A stretch of 37,017 nucleotides of DNA from an uncultured Flavobacteriales bacterium. GTDB taxonomy: Bacteria > Bacteroidota > Bacteroidia > Flavobacteriales_D > CALLUQ01. Under the pieces are notes generated by a model. That model did not search any database. It saw only the letters and a program-made list of their open reading frames with translations, and was not told where the DNA came from. A program made the translations under genes and the position numbers. The number at the start of each line of letters is the position of its first letter. The stretch's first letter is position 1. The stretch covers positions 1 through 37,017 of the forward strand of contig CALLUQ010000179.1 of NCBI GenBank assembly GCA_938010565.1, read 5' to 3'. This document shows, piece by piece, positions 12,801 to 20,358 of the stretch.

Positions 12801-13278
12801 AGCTTTCGGTTTCGGTATGATAAACCGTTTCGTGGGCACCATAAACTCCTTTTGTGTTGATCAGGCGGGTACCGTTGGAAGAAAAACGATCCTTTTCATC
12901 GTAATTGATGCTTCCCGTAAACCCATCCTGTGCTACTGTGGCCGCCACCCTTTCGATGGTGGGCAGCCCGCTCACGGAAAAGCCCATGCCCAAAAGCCCG
13001 TTGCCACTGCTGTGGGTATAATTAACGGAAAGCCGGGGAGCTATGTTGTGGGTGCCGGGAGGCACACTAACAGGAATGCTATAGCTGGCAGCCCCGGAGG
13101 AACTGACCCGGAAAGTGCCCTGCAAAGCCCCTGCATGGGTTGAAACATCCGGATTATATGAGCCATCTGAACGGTTGGTTTTTACGGACGTACATGCAAA
13201 AGACAGCGCCAGAATGGCAACAGAACTTGCAAGCACAACAAGCGCTATGCGCTTTTGAGCGGCATTCGAAGAAAACAT
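6844..13278 (-). CDS. SpvB / FG-GAP / RHS-repeat protein with Hint domain and unknown C-terminal tip (polymorphic toxin-like)
   Basis: This is a 2144-residue exported protein. An N-terminal hydrophobic segment (~9-29, ending in SFAC, a weak lipobox) is followed by an SpvB-like domain (~45-340). Seven FG-GAP/VCBS repeats follow (~350-690; DINGDGLTD, DVNGDGRTD and similar), then YD-type RHS repeats (~880-1790), and the core closes with DPSGHG (~1794). Residues 1892-2025 form a Hint autoprocessing domain, from CFVAGTLIATERG to VLVHNAC, with Cys1892 and His2022-Asn2023. The last ~119 residues match no toxin I recognise. In this family the RHS shell encloses a C-terminal effector released by cleavage, as in TcB/TcC and other polymorphic toxins; Hint cleavage before the tip is the inferred mechanism here. 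No immunity gene is visible downstream; an intron remnant lies there instead. Confidence 0.9.
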   Translation of the reverse strand: MFSSNAAQKRIALVVLASSVAILALSFACTSVKTNRSDGSYNPDVSTHAGALQGTFRVSSSGAASYSIPVSVPPGTHNIAPRLSVNYTHSSGNGLLGMGFSVSGLPTIERVAATVAQDGFTGSINYDEKDRFSSNGTRLINTKGVYGAHETVYHTETESWKKVTSYGTDCGSGPCWFKVTTKKGYTLEFGNTEDSGIGSTNGKGIRVWALNKITDLNGNYIVFTYHKDSINGSYYPTQINYTGNDNTGLLPQRSVKFSYENRKDTVTTYQGGGRITNTRRLDSISTYVGETNVLNYRFHYEYGMATGRSRLVRVEECDKNGKCLPPTSFSWQDGKAILFKSPQVSSQQIKAGELMPLDINGDGLTDFANINKVGTEINPTQLNAYISEGNSFSTADSVNFTNDTGGRFFATDLNGDGLGDMMKVYLNEQLTVNTFLSDGTGFDASPLVYNGPSSVSYGNFGSAFLSPADVNGDGRTDLVHARIFSYNDSSKVQLTNFLSTGNGFEAQTTQYIHWTDQTGAVLSAMDVNGDGMSDLVYVSKDNYANPFQITPLFSEQGTSYRKGNTQSFPLFKGAGGQLLGSDVNGDGMSDLVYAYLQDSLYLSTYFSTGKEFVQITQSHQYPGKGWLMAMEINGDNLTDLTYVNSSYTDGFQFISYLSEGHAFQSGQTITNKSIAAGQNPMPLDMNGDAKTDFLLSRTISGNIPQLNFTSLMNAGLYPDLIDSMDNAIGGLITVRYKPLTDKSVYRMADNNPTGPYPANSVLNKITGATYALGQTAGTITGATFPLVNVTLPTYAVARYTLQDGRGAVYPYSYFYRDAKVDRNGRGWLGFQSQVLTDSSAQNITNTHYLQPFPLSGKTDFITTYTLDQKLMTKSRTAYDVKIDSLKNTNKLYRVNQTQSRTENYDYGTFAYTLGKDYQYDAYGNVTLITDWGDTANNTPLYTINTYQNDTANWQLGYLTQTLDASDLSGTDTLSQQTITYDPVRKNMTGRNYWVAPGQSIDTGYVYDNYGNMIHSINQAGDTTTIVYDATYHTFSVQHITPPNQWGKKLISHFEYDPYFGKIKHYTDPNGNSLQIFSDGLGRAKEIQGPDVQGTMVPLAKLDYIPNPDVGYSTIKSIRLDWEKEIWKTTQSDYDGIIRNYKTSTMGQDNQVVIQQKEYNSNNKVTGRSFPHFKDSVAYRAQVHYDPYERIEKVVLPKSATDSIISQASYQGKSIAVTHAVGTADQAQMNLVYDYYGSQRKYTQQTNANGELTHVQYDLLGRIKQVTDPQNIKSLLWYDGVDRRTRAEDASLGTVQFLYNDNQRIYQMVNAKNDTITHTMDALNRVILEKRSEEQPIRYEYDLENYANTQGKLAKVLMNPDLYYTYTYDRYGNFDSTLLHIDGKSYAQVQKYNPNRSLAGLVFPDSSEQMYQYTPQGLLKAIGFTDVRNPGAGTQTCINYQQYDAGGGILDVLYGNQVSGSYGYTPLGKIQSSHLKNARNEELTQKNYTWDDAMQITTIEDLLDNTYTQNFTYDPSGRLLTADGIYGAKTYQYDASGNMLLKDQVNYTYNNYRIIHGVQQQSPTDTVFKAQYDETGNRIGKTVQEEGKPVRYTYKYDVLNRLKSVEKEGSLLYTFRYDYTGRRLQKIDFTNGIVSTYVSPNYEITTYADSTVYTRNILGAGRLISTVSYSDSDTENAAPAAGGMPVTGVLYFHQDHIDNTKLTTSAEGTPQSKLVYQPYGQIYEQASGGPDNFRYKFGGKELDQGSGLYYFNARYYDPQTGRFISADTRLGGHPWQTDVLNRYAYVLNNPIKNSDPSGHGIVKDIVTGVTIAVTVAAEVAVAVGTAGLATPVEVVGDVAAVGAEAGVEEGTEMTTYSITETGESMGKNEVESATENLTDCDCGKMDNNGESMCFVAGTLIATERGNKPIEEIKKGDKVWAWNEETQSKELRAVTGISKRQTDRLVNIRVDGAEITTTPEHPFMANGQWRPAFMLKAGDILFTSGKNTRVVQATKRLEKATTVYNLQVDKLHNYWVSSKRVLVHNACGTQEVENPIDQLWQVNTPLTPIDLEGVAEGAGQENNEFARLEYNNAGGVGRINVRIENGFMTLKNEYSRESVIRALRENVDLVAYRYGVTEDNITYPTFQTIQRDLDNNRHVVTTIVPD

Positions 13279-13301
13279 AATTAAAGTGAATTTTGGGCAG
13301 G

Positions 13302-13350
13302 AAAAAGCCTCTTTTAAGCCCGATAAAAAGGGATTAAAAGGAGGCTTTTT
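13302..13350 (-). terminator. strong hairpin between the 104-residue gene and the RHS gene
   Basis: AAAAAGCCTCTTTTAA (13302-13317) is complementary to 13334-13350 apart from one bulged base, giving about 16 pairs with T runs on both sides. It works as a terminator on either strand. On the minus strand it follows the 104-residue gene by ~45 bases and ends only 23 bases before the RHS start codon, so any upstream promoter for the RHS gene must read through it. It may therefore act as an attenuator. Confidence 0.65.
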
Positions 13351-13394
13351 AATTTCGGATCAATAAAATAATAAAGTACGGTTATAACTTATGT

Positions 13395-13709
13395 TCAGCT
13401 AACATCTGCCATTACCAGAACACTTGCCGTTCCCAGCATGGTGTGTTTCGAAGGGTTGTCGTCGGCGTACAAAAACTCCAGGTTTACTGTAACGCTACTT
13501 CCGTTAACTTGTTGAACCGTAGGGATAAATTTGGAAATGCCACGGTTGTGGTCGTTGTTATCACCATTATAGCTTACATCCACAGATTGCATGCACGCCC
13601 AAGCCTTGTTATTCGTAAGGGAATTGCCGGAAAATGTGGCTACTTGTTGTTTGCTGAAGTTCCCTTGATCAGAGATCGTAAAATTGAGCACTTGTCCTTG
13701 AAATGCCAT
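13395..13709 (-). CDS. unrecognised 104-residue protein upstream of RHS gene
   Basis: I do not recognise the family. The protein is 104 residues, has no signal peptide or membrane segment, and is rich in Asn, Ser, Val and Thr with alternating hydrophobic residues, suggesting a small beta-sheet fold. Notable stretches are KAWACMQSVDVSY and VTVNLEFLYADDN, which recall small beta-sandwich lectin-like or secreted-complex proteins, but that is impression only. The ATG start at 13707-13709 is the natural one and the codon usage looks genuine. It lies upstream of the RHS gene on the same strand, separated by 116 bases that contain a strong hairpin, so the two may be co-regulated. It could be a partner, a chaperone or an unrelated gene. 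Confidence 0.7.
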   Translation of the reverse strand: MAFQGQVLNFTISDQGNFSKQQVATFSGNSLTNNKAWACMQSVDVSYNGDNNDHNRGISKFIPTVQQVNGSSVTVNLEFLYADDNPSKHTMLGTASVLVMADVS

Positions 13710-14074
13710 AAAATTAAATTGTTAGGTTAATAACTAAGTGATTAGTGATCCCCAATTTAATACATTTTGGTTTAAAAAAAAATAAAATCGTTAAAAGCCC
13801 TAGCTTTTCTCTGTAGGGGCAAATGCATTTGAGAATCGGATCGCACACACTGGCGTTAAGTCAAGCATCCTTTAGCCGCACCAATTTTTGATTTTTTTAC
13901 TCCGTAATTTCTTGAAAAAGAATCACTTAATCACACCAGACTCCTATTTTTCGCATTGCCCGGAACAAAAATACCGGCAACTTATACGACACAGTACACC
14001 TGACTTAACACCAACTAAAAAAGTACCCTTATTATTAAACCGGATAACCGCTTTTTTTTTTGCAAGCACAACGT
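13710..14074. other. intergenic region between dprA and the 104-residue gene
   Basis: These 365 bases are AT-rich and hold no gene I can support. A small perfect hairpin, AAAAGC-CCTA-GCTTTT, lies at 13793-13808. No promoter with both boxes was found for the 104-residue gene. Confidence 0.5.
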
Positions 14075-15190
14075 TTAATTTCCGAAGAGGGTATATCGTT
14101 TTCCGGGAAGTGAGCGCACTTTTTCTCTAAACTCTAATTCCAACAGCCAGGCCATCAATTCCGAAACGGACAACTGCAGGTATTCGCACAGGGTTTCCAG
14201 GTGGGTTTCCTGGTGTTGATGCAAGTAATCGAAGAGTTTTTCTTCCATGGCATTGCCCGGTATGGGTTTTAAGAGCCTGGGCGATGGGTCACAATCCGGA
14301 GTTTTATCCCAATTCAGCAGGTATTCCATATCCGCAATACTTTCCAGCAGCGCTGCTTTATGTGTTTTAATAAGGCGGTTACAGCCGGCAGATAAAGGAT
14401 CCCCCAAACGGCCGGGAACAGCAAACACATCACGGTGATAGCTGATCGCTAAATTTGCCGTAATGATCGACCCTCCTTTTATTCCCGACTCTACCACCAC
14501 TACTGCATCTGACAAACCGGCAATGATGCGGTTCCGACGTGGAAAGTTTTCTCTATCGGGTTTGGTTTTGCTTATAAATTCTGTGACGAGGCCGCCTTTT
14601 TCCAACATTTCCGACGCTACTTTTCGATGTGCCGAAGGATAGATGCGATCCAGTCCGTGGCCCATAACGGCTACCGTAGATAAACCGCATTTAAGTGCTT
14701 CGCGGTGTGCTGCTATATCAATTCCGTAAGCCAGCCCACTTATAATAAGCGGCTGATGTGGCACCAATTCTTCCATAAACTCGCGACACTTTCGCAGGCC
14801 ATAAGCTGTTGCTTTTCGAGTGCCGATCAAACTCACTACTTTTTTTTGATCCAGATCCATACGGCCTTTCCAATACAACGTGAGTGGTCCGTCTTCACAC
14901 TCGCGAAGGCGAGCAGGGTAATGCGCATCAAGGTAAAATGCCGACCGGATATCGTTTTGTTGCATAAAGTTCCACTCCTTTTCGGCACGATCCAAAACCC
15001 GGGCTTCCGATATGCGTCCGGCCAACGTTGGGCCAATGCCCGGAATCCGTTCGAGGTTTTTCCGTTTTTCTTTAAAAACGGCCTCAACACCACCACAGTA
15101 GGCCACTAATTTTCGAGCGGAAACAGGTCCTATGCCTTCAATTATTCCTAATCCGATCTGATAAATATGTTGTTTGTCTAAAGTTGGCAT
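14075..15190 (-). CDS. dprA: DNA-processing protein DprA
   Basis: DprA binds incoming single-stranded DNA and loads RecA during natural transformation; it is also widespread in species not known to be competent. The 371-residue protein has an N-terminal helix-hairpin-helix region (~1-70, including RIPGIGPTLAGRI). The Rossmann-like core carries GTRKATAYG (~120), SGLAYGIDIAAH (~150), GHGLDRIYP, FPRRNRIIAGLS and KGGSIITA. A C-terminal winged helix follows (~310-371). I take the ATG at 15188-15190 (MPTLDKQ) as the start; an in-frame TTG three codons further upstream is less likely. It is divergent from the TonB-dependent receptor gene, with about 80 bases between. Confidence 0.95.
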   Translation of the reverse strand: MPTLDKQHIYQIGLGIIEGIGPVSARKLVAYCGGVEAVFKEKRKNLERIPGIGPTLAGRISEARVLDRAEKEWNFMQQNDIRSAFYLDAHYPARLRECEDGPLTLYWKGRMDLDQKKVVSLIGTRKATAYGLRKCREFMEELVPHQPLIISGLAYGIDIAAHREALKCGLSTVAVMGHGLDRIYPSAHRKVASEMLEKGGLVTEFISKTKPDRENFPRRNRIIAGLSDAVVVVESGIKGGSIITANLAISYHRDVFAVPGRLGDPLSAGCNRLIKTHKAALLESIADMEYLLNWDKTPDCDPSPRLLKPIPGNAMEEKLFDYLHQHQETHLETLCEYLQLSVSELMAWLLELEFREKVRSLPGKRYTLFGN

Positions 15191-15224
15191 TTTGATCAAG
15201 AGGTATTTTTTATCTTAATTTTAG
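15190..15224 (+). promoter_or_regulatory. candidate promoter of TonB-dependent receptor gene
   Basis: TTTTG at 15190-15194 and TAATTTTAG at 15216-15224 are separated by 21 bases, near the Bacteroidota pattern but with an A in place of the final G of TTTG. The leader to the ATG at 15270 would be about 40 bases. Confidence 0.25.
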
Positions 15225-15243
15225 TGCCTGTTAAGGGCTTTAT

Positions 15244-15252
15244 CCAAAATTA
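15244..15252 (-). promoter_or_regulatory. candidate -7 element of dprA promoter
   Basis: The minus strand reads TAATTTTGG, matching TAnnTTTG, 53 bases upstream of the dprA ATG. No clear TTG box lies at the right distance. It sits just upstream of the divergent receptor start. Confidence 0.35.
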
Positions 15253-15269
15253 CTTTAAATGCTTGCTCT

Positions 15270-17702
15270 ATGATGAAAAAAATGGGTCTGATCTTATTGC
15301 TTTACGCTTTTTCCCCCAGCGCTTTTGCACAAAACACGTGCACCATAAAAGGTGTTATTACGGATGCCAGATCCATGAAACCACTTATTGGGGTAAACAT
15401 TCATCTGAAAAACGGGGAAGGAACGGTTACCGATATTTGGGGCAAATACGAGTTGAAAGCAGAGCCCGGGCCTCTGCAGTTGCATTTCAGTTTTGTCGGG
15501 TATGAATCTCGTGATGTTCCGGTAACAGCAATCGCCGGAAAAACCATTATTAAGAACCTGGCCATGGTTGATAGATCCGAGGAATTGGGTATGGTGGTAG
15601 TTTCGGCAGGGCGGTTTGAACAAAAACCGGAAGACCTTACCGTTTCAATGGAAGTGCTTTCTGCTTCGTTGGTTGAAAACAAAAATACCACCAGCCTTGA
15701 AACAGCACTCGACCAGGTTCCGGGTTGTACGGTTCAGGACGGGCAAATTTCCATTCGGGGCGGAAGCGGGTTTGCTTACGGTGCCGGAAGCCGTGTTTTG
15801 ATGATGGTAGACGGAATGCCTCTTCTATCCGGTGATGCCGGCGATATCAAATGGAACACGCTGCCGGTTGAAAATTTGGAGCAAATTGAGGTGGTCAAAG
15901 GTGCTTCGTCTGTTTTATATGGCAGTTCGGCACTGAACGGCGTTGTCAATGTACGTACCCGCTACCCCACAGATGAGCCCGTAACCCGGCTTACGCTTTA
16001 CCACGGGGTATACGGAGATCCGGTACGGGTAGATTCCCATACCGGTACCAAACAAGATACGAACGGGTTGGCTTACAAGCCTGCCAAATGGTGGGATCAG
16101 ACACCCTACCATGCCGGGTTCCATTTTTTGCATGCACACAAAATGGGCAACCTCGATCTGGTGGTGGGCAGTGCATTGTTTACGGATGAAGGGTACCGTG
16201 AAGGGGAAACGGAACGCCGGGCAAGGGTGAACGTAAATACCCGTTATCATTCAAAAAAAACGGAAGGTTTGAGTTATGGGTTAAATTTCAACAGTCAACG
16301 TGCCACCGGTGGCCTTTATTTCCTTTGGCTTGATGCCGATTCCGGTGCACTGCGACCAGCGGGTGGCCTCGATCCGGCTACTACAACGATTAGCGAATAC
16401 ATCGCCCTTCGCCACAACATTGATCCCCATCTTACGTATTGGGCGACCAACGGCGACAAACACACATTACAAGCACGTTGGTATCGCACTGACAACAAAA
16501 ACAACACCAACCAGGAAGCACTGGCCGATCAGTTTTACGGCGAATATCAGTTTCAGAGGTCGTACGAAGGAGAGCTAACGCTCACCTCGGGCCTGGCTGG
16601 TTTTTACACCCGGGTAAGATCCGATTTATACGGCGTACACAAAGGCAATAATCTGGCTCTTTTTTCGCAGTTGGATAAAAAATGGGAGAAGCTCAGTATT
16701 TCTGTTGGGTTGCGGGCAGAATATTACAGCATCGATACTTTTACCTCGGTTTCGAATTTCAAATTGGGAAACAGCACTTTACCAATACAGCCGGTATTCC
16801 GAACGGGGATAAATTATAAATTGGCAAAAGCAACTAATGTCAGGGCTTCGTTCGGGCAAGGCTACCGTTACCCCACAATAGCTGAAAAGTTTATTTCCAC
16901 TTCGGTTGGTCCGCTCCAAATTTTTGCCAACCCCGGATTGCAGCCGGAAACGGGTTGGAGCAGCGAGATCGGGATGAAACAAGGCTTGAGAGCAGGCAGT
17001 TGGAAAGGGTATGTGGATGCCGCATTTTTCTGGCAGGAATACACCGATATGATGGAGTTTACTTTTGGTGTTTATCTTCCCGATTCGGTAGCAGAACGCC
17101 TTGAGGTTACCGATCCTAACTACATTTCCACTGCAGTGAGTTATGCTGGTTTCCGTGCCGAGAACGTAGAAAAAAGCCGCATTACGGGCCTGGATCTTTC
17201 CTTTGTTGGGTCTGGCAATCCGATTGGAGCTTTGGACATCGCCGTATTTATGGGATATACTTACATAAATCCTGTTTCTTTTAACACCGATCCGACCTAT
17301 CGGGCTTCTTTTTCCGACACTTCTTCCAACATGTTGAAATACCGTTACAAACACCTCATAAAAGGCGATGTTCAGTTGGGTTATAAGAAATGGTCGGCTG
17401 GTTTTGGTGTTCGCTACAACAGTTTTATGGAAAATATCGATGTGGTTTTTCAGGATCTGCAAATTCCTATAAATACGGGTTTCCTTCCGCTGGGCGATGT
17501 GCTCTTACCCGGTATCGAAACCTACCGTGAACGCAACAACAAAGGCGATCTGGTATTTGACGGGCGCCTGGCTTATGAAGTTTCGGAAAATGTACGTTTG
17601 TCCTTTCTCTTGAACAATGTACTCAATCGCGAGTATACTTCACGGCCCGGCGATATCCAACCTCCACGTACATTCATCGGACAATTATTGGTGAACCTTT
17701 AA
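15270..17702 (+). CDS. TonB-dependent outer-membrane receptor with carboxypeptidase-like N-terminal domain
   Basis: This 810-residue protein imports an unidentified ligand across the outer membrane using TonB energy. A signal peptide (MMKKMGLILLLYAFSPSAFA) is followed by a CarboxypepD_reg-like domain (~23-110; IKGVITDARSMKPLIGVNI). The plug domain (~125-235) has the typical SIRGGSGFAYGAGSRVLMMVDG and EVVKGASSVLYGSSALNGVVNV. A long beta-barrel ends in a final strand near PPRTFIGQLLVNL. There is no SusD-like gene beside it, so it is not a polysaccharide-utilisation pair; siderophore, cobalamin, metal or peptide ligands are all possible. ATG at 15270 or the adjacent one at 15273 may be used. It is divergent from dprA, and kdsB follows after about 250 bases. 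Confidence 0.92.
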   Translation: MMKKMGLILLLYAFSPSAFAQNTCTIKGVITDARSMKPLIGVNIHLKNGEGTVTDIWGKYELKAEPGPLQLHFSFVGYESRDVPVTAIAGKTIIKNLAMVDRSEELGMVVVSAGRFEQKPEDLTVSMEVLSASLVENKNTTSLETALDQVPGCTVQDGQISIRGGSGFAYGAGSRVLMMVDGMPLLSGDAGDIKWNTLPVENLEQIEVVKGASSVLYGSSALNGVVNVRTRYPTDEPVTRLTLYHGVYGDPVRVDSHTGTKQDTNGLAYKPAKWWDQTPYHAGFHFLHAHKMGNLDLVVGSALFTDEGYREGETERRARVNVNTRYHSKKTEGLSYGLNFNSQRATGGLYFLWLDADSGALRPAGGLDPATTTISEYIALRHNIDPHLTYWATNGDKHTLQARWYRTDNKNNTNQEALADQFYGEYQFQRSYEGELTLTSGLAGFYTRVRSDLYGVHKGNNLALFSQLDKKWEKLSISVGLRAEYYSIDTFTSVSNFKLGNSTLPIQPVFRTGINYKLAKATNVRASFGQGYRYPTIAEKFISTSVGPLQIFANPGLQPETGWSSEIGMKQGLRAGSWKGYVDAAFFWQEYTDMMEFTFGVYLPDSVAERLEVTDPNYISTAVSYAGFRAENVEKSRITGLDLSFVGSGNPIGALDIAVFMGYTYINPVSFNTDPTYRASFSDTSSNMLKYRYKHLIKGDVQLGYKKWSAGFGVRYNSFMENIDVVFQDLQIPINTGFLPLGDVLLPGIETYRERNNKGDLVFDGRLAYEVSENVRLSFLLNNVLNREYTSRPGDIQPPRTFIGQLLVNL

Positions 17703-17955
17703 CGGGGAATGATACGCAAAGCGATGCAGATAATTGTAAACCATCCGTTTGCATCCAACCCAAAACGATCGGCATCGGGGAGGAAAAAAAAGAAAGGGCG
17801 AAAGCCTTAAAACCCATGCTTTTTAATTTCGAAAACAAGAAAGATGTCCTTCCCGAAAGCGCTATGTTCCTGTTTCGTTTACACATCGGCTGCTGTACGC
17901 ATCAACCGAAAAAAACCATGTGGCAGTTTGCCCGGGAAACCCTAATTTTAAGGCC

Positions 17956-18696
17956 ATGCAAATCATTGGCATTATACCTGCGCGATATGGCTCTACCCGG
18001 TTTCCAGGAAAACCGTTGGCTATGGTTGGCAAAAAAAGCATGATCCGATGCGTTTACGAACAAGCTTCAAAATGTTCTCGTCTTCAAAAGGTGGTGGTGG
18101 CTACTGATGATGAACGCATTTTTGACCACGTAAAAAATTTTGGAGGAGCAGTGACCATGACCTCCTTCACACACAAAAGCGGGACCGACCGTTGCCATGA
18201 TGCATTGCAACAGCAGCCGGAAAAATGGGATGTGGTCATCAACATTCAAGGCGATGAACCCTTTATCCGACCTGAGCAAATTGAAATGTTGACCGAAATG
18301 TTTTTGTCGCACGACACCGATATTGCCACACTGGCCCGAAAAATGGATACACAGGAGGATCTTTATAATGCCAATCGGGTAAAAGTGGTATTGGGAGAAC
18401 AAGGCAAGGCATTGTATTTCAGCAGGCATGCGATCCCGTATCAGAAAGGTATACCCAAAAACCAATGGCTGAACCGCCATGCTTACTTTAGTCATATTGG
18501 TATTTATGGCTACCGTACAAAAGTATTGCAAACCATTTCCCAGCTGTTTCCTTCGGTCCTTGAAAAAGCAGAATCACTCGAACAATTGCGGTGGCTTGAA
18601 AATGGTTTTTTGATCCGGGTGGGCCTTACTCCATGGGAATCAGTCGGAATTGATACCCCGGAAGATCTGGAGCGAGTGAAACGATCTTTTTTATAG
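17956..18696 (+). CDS. kdsB: 3-deoxy-manno-octulosonate cytidylyltransferase (CMP-KDO synthetase)
   Basis: KdsB activates KDO with CTP to CMP-KDO for the lipid A inner core, in the cytoplasm. The 246-residue protein has the family opening MQIIGIIPARYGSTRFPGKPL with the nucleotide-binding Arg and Lys, then VVVATDDERIFDHV, the NIQGDEPFIRP motif and the C-terminal TPEDLERV. I start it at ATG 17956, because the family begins directly at this beta-strand; a start 12 codons upstream would add residues that resemble nothing. The HU-CCDC81/SPOR gene follows after 57 bases on the same strand and may be co-transcribed. Confidence 0.96.
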   Translation: MQIIGIIPARYGSTRFPGKPLAMVGKKSMIRCVYEQASKCSRLQKVVVATDDERIFDHVKNFGGAVTMTSFTHKSGTDRCHDALQQQPEKWDVVINIQGDEPFIRPEQIEMLTEMFLSHDTDIATLARKMDTQEDLYNANRVKVVLGEQGKALYFSRHAIPYQKGIPKNQWLNRHAYFSHIGIYGYRTKVLQTISQLFPSVLEKAESLEQLRWLENGFLIRVGLTPWESVGIDTPEDLERVKRSFL

Positions 18697-18728
18697 GGTT
18701 TTTTTGAGTAAAAAAAACTACTTTAGCC

Positions 18729-18752
18729 TCTGTGTAATTGTCTGTGTAATTG
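18729..18752 (+). repeat. exact 12-bp tandem duplication before the SPOR gene start
   Basis: The unit TCTGTGTAATTG occurs twice without mismatch, ending one base before the ATG at 18754. It occupies the untranslated leader, so copy number changes would alter leader length without affecting the protein. Confidence 0.8.
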
Positions 18753-18753
18753 T

Positions 18754-19974
18754 ATGCTTCCGATTAATCCGCATATCTGTGAACTACTGGCTTCTTACAA
18801 CTGTGTTGTGGTGCCGGAATGGGGAGGTTTTGTCGCCAACCGAATCCCGGCACGGATACGGGAAGATCAAGGCCGGTTCGAACCTCCCGGCCGTCAGGTT
18901 ATGTTTAACCCCAGTTTGCAAAGCAACGATGGTTTGTTGGCTCATAAACTGGCCATCAAAGAAGCCATCACCTATCAGGAAGCATTGGTCCATATTCGGG
19001 AATATGTGCTACATGGCAAAGCAACGTTGCAGAATACCGGCCGTTTTGAAATGGATCAGTTGGGTATTTTCTATCTGGATCAGGAACAAAAAATGCGTTT
19101 TCAGCCCGATGATGCTTTAAGCATTTTACCCGATGCATTTGGTTTGGTTGCTTTCCATTGCGATGTCCTTAAAAACGAACACACAATAGTCAAAGCATCG
19201 CCTTTGGTTGCTCCACCTGTTGGTTCGGGAACTGCTTCGGAAACGGAAGCGAAACCGTTGCGCAAAACCAACCGCAAACCCAATAACCGGCCGCCATCCA
19301 ATCCAACTCGTAAAAAAGCCGCTCCTGTTGCGGCACCACGATCGGTGGATCCGGTTGTTGTTTCCGATCATAAAAAAGCGCACCGCCGCTGGCCCGTAAT
19401 GGCAACAGCCGGTGCTTTACTGATTTTCGGTTTTTATTATTACCACATTCCCAACCATACGGATTACCGGTATTCCGGCCGGTTTGAAGCGGCACAGTTG
19501 CTCCAGTTTGGCAGCAGCCCGGCTCCTACTACTTATCAACCCGGAACGGTAGACCGCGGATCTACCCCCATTGTTCAGGAAGATCCAATGACGGCTTTCC
19601 AGACAGATGAGGAAGCTGAGGTTGTGGTACTGCACCTTACGGATGATACTGCCCAACCCGGCATTGTGGTTCGTTTAAAAGAACAAGTACCTCCACCTCC
19701 GGTAAAGAAAGATGTTGCTTTCATTTCAGGCAAACCCAACAAGCGCCTGAACTTGCGTTATCAACTGATCATGGGGTGTTTTGCCAACAAAAAAAATGCC
19801 GATAGCCTGGTGGCAACTTTGCGTGAACAAGGCAAGACGGCATCCATTTTAGATTACCACAAAGGATTGTACCGGGTTTCGGCACAAGGTTATCCTTCCC
19901 GAAAAGAAGCCAGGGCCGCAAAAAAAGCCCTGAAAACCGAAGGCAAATCTTCCTGGATCTTAAAAATGCGATAA
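18754..19974 (+). CDS. HU-CCDC81 and SPOR domain-containing membrane protein
   Basis: The 406-residue protein begins with the bacterial HU-CCDC81 pair of domains (~1-135; ELLASYNCVVVPEWGGFVAN and NDGLLAHKLAI are characteristic). A Pro/Lys-rich linker follows, then one membrane segment (~214-232, MATAGALLIFGFYYYHI), a second linker and a C-terminal SPOR domain (~330-406; YQLIMGCFANKKNADSLVATL). SPOR domains bind septal peptidoglycan with denuded glycan strands, so a role in cell division or envelope organisation is likely. Orientation is inferred: N-terminal domains in the cytoplasm, SPOR in the periplasm. The architecture is widespread in Bacteroidota but of unknown exact function. A broken transposase begins just after its stop codon. 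Confidence 0.9.
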   Translation: MLPINPHICELLASYNCVVVPEWGGFVANRIPARIREDQGRFEPPGRQVMFNPSLQSNDGLLAHKLAIKEAITYQEALVHIREYVLHGKATLQNTGRFEMDQLGIFYLDQEQKMRFQPDDALSILPDAFGLVAFHCDVLKNEHTIVKASPLVAPPVGSGTASETEAKPLRKTNRKPNNRPPSNPTRKKAAPVAAPRSVDPVVVSDHKKAHRRWPVMATAGALLIFGFYYYHIPNHTDYRYSGRFEAAQLLQFGSSPAPTTYQPGTVDRGSTPIVQEDPMTAFQTDEEAEVVVLHLTDDTAQPGIVVRLKEQVPPPPVKKDVAFISGKPNKRLNLRYQLIMGCFANKKNADSLVATLREQGKTASILDYHKGLYRVSAQGYPSRKEARAAKKALKTEGKSSWILKMR

Positions 19975-19977
19975 CTG

Positions 19978-20273
19978 TTTTTGTCGGAGGCTTGGATGCT
20001 GTTCTTTTCCTTGTGATTTTCGATACGGTTCATTCAACATATCCGGCACTTGTTCAAAAGACCATCCCGCTCCGTTTTTTAACGTAATAAGTAAACCGCA
20101 GCCCAATCGGCAAAGCATTTGGGCAGCATACGCTACTGACAACCGGTTTTAACCCGATAACGCATCGCATTCCAAATCTCTCGTAAACTATAGGTACGCT
20201 TGTAACTGTCATTCAGGGCCTTTTCAATCAATTGCGATTGACCATCGGTCAAATCGGAAGGGTAATGTTTCAT
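19978..20273 (-). pseudogene. IS5-family transposase N-terminal remnant
   Basis: From ATG 20271-20273 the minus strand reads MKHYPSDLTDGQSQLIEKAL and then KRTYSLREIWNAMRYRVKTGCQ, the opening of IS5-type transposases. Where the family has Trp after TGCQ there is a TAG stop, consistent with TGG to TAG, followed in frame by RMLPKCFADWAAVY. After a frameshift the reading continues as GWSFEQVPDMLNEPYRK, also family-like, and then breaks off near the SPOR gene stop codon. The DDE catalytic domain is missing and no inverted repeats were identified. This is a dead insertion-sequence fragment of about 100 codons with at least one stop and one frameshift. Confidence 0.75.
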
Positions 20274-20358
20274 AACGAGATTTTTGCGTTATCGATCTCA
20301 ACGTGAAAAGGTTACTTTTTTTATATCGCTATAAGAAATTATTTCAAGCGATCCCCTA

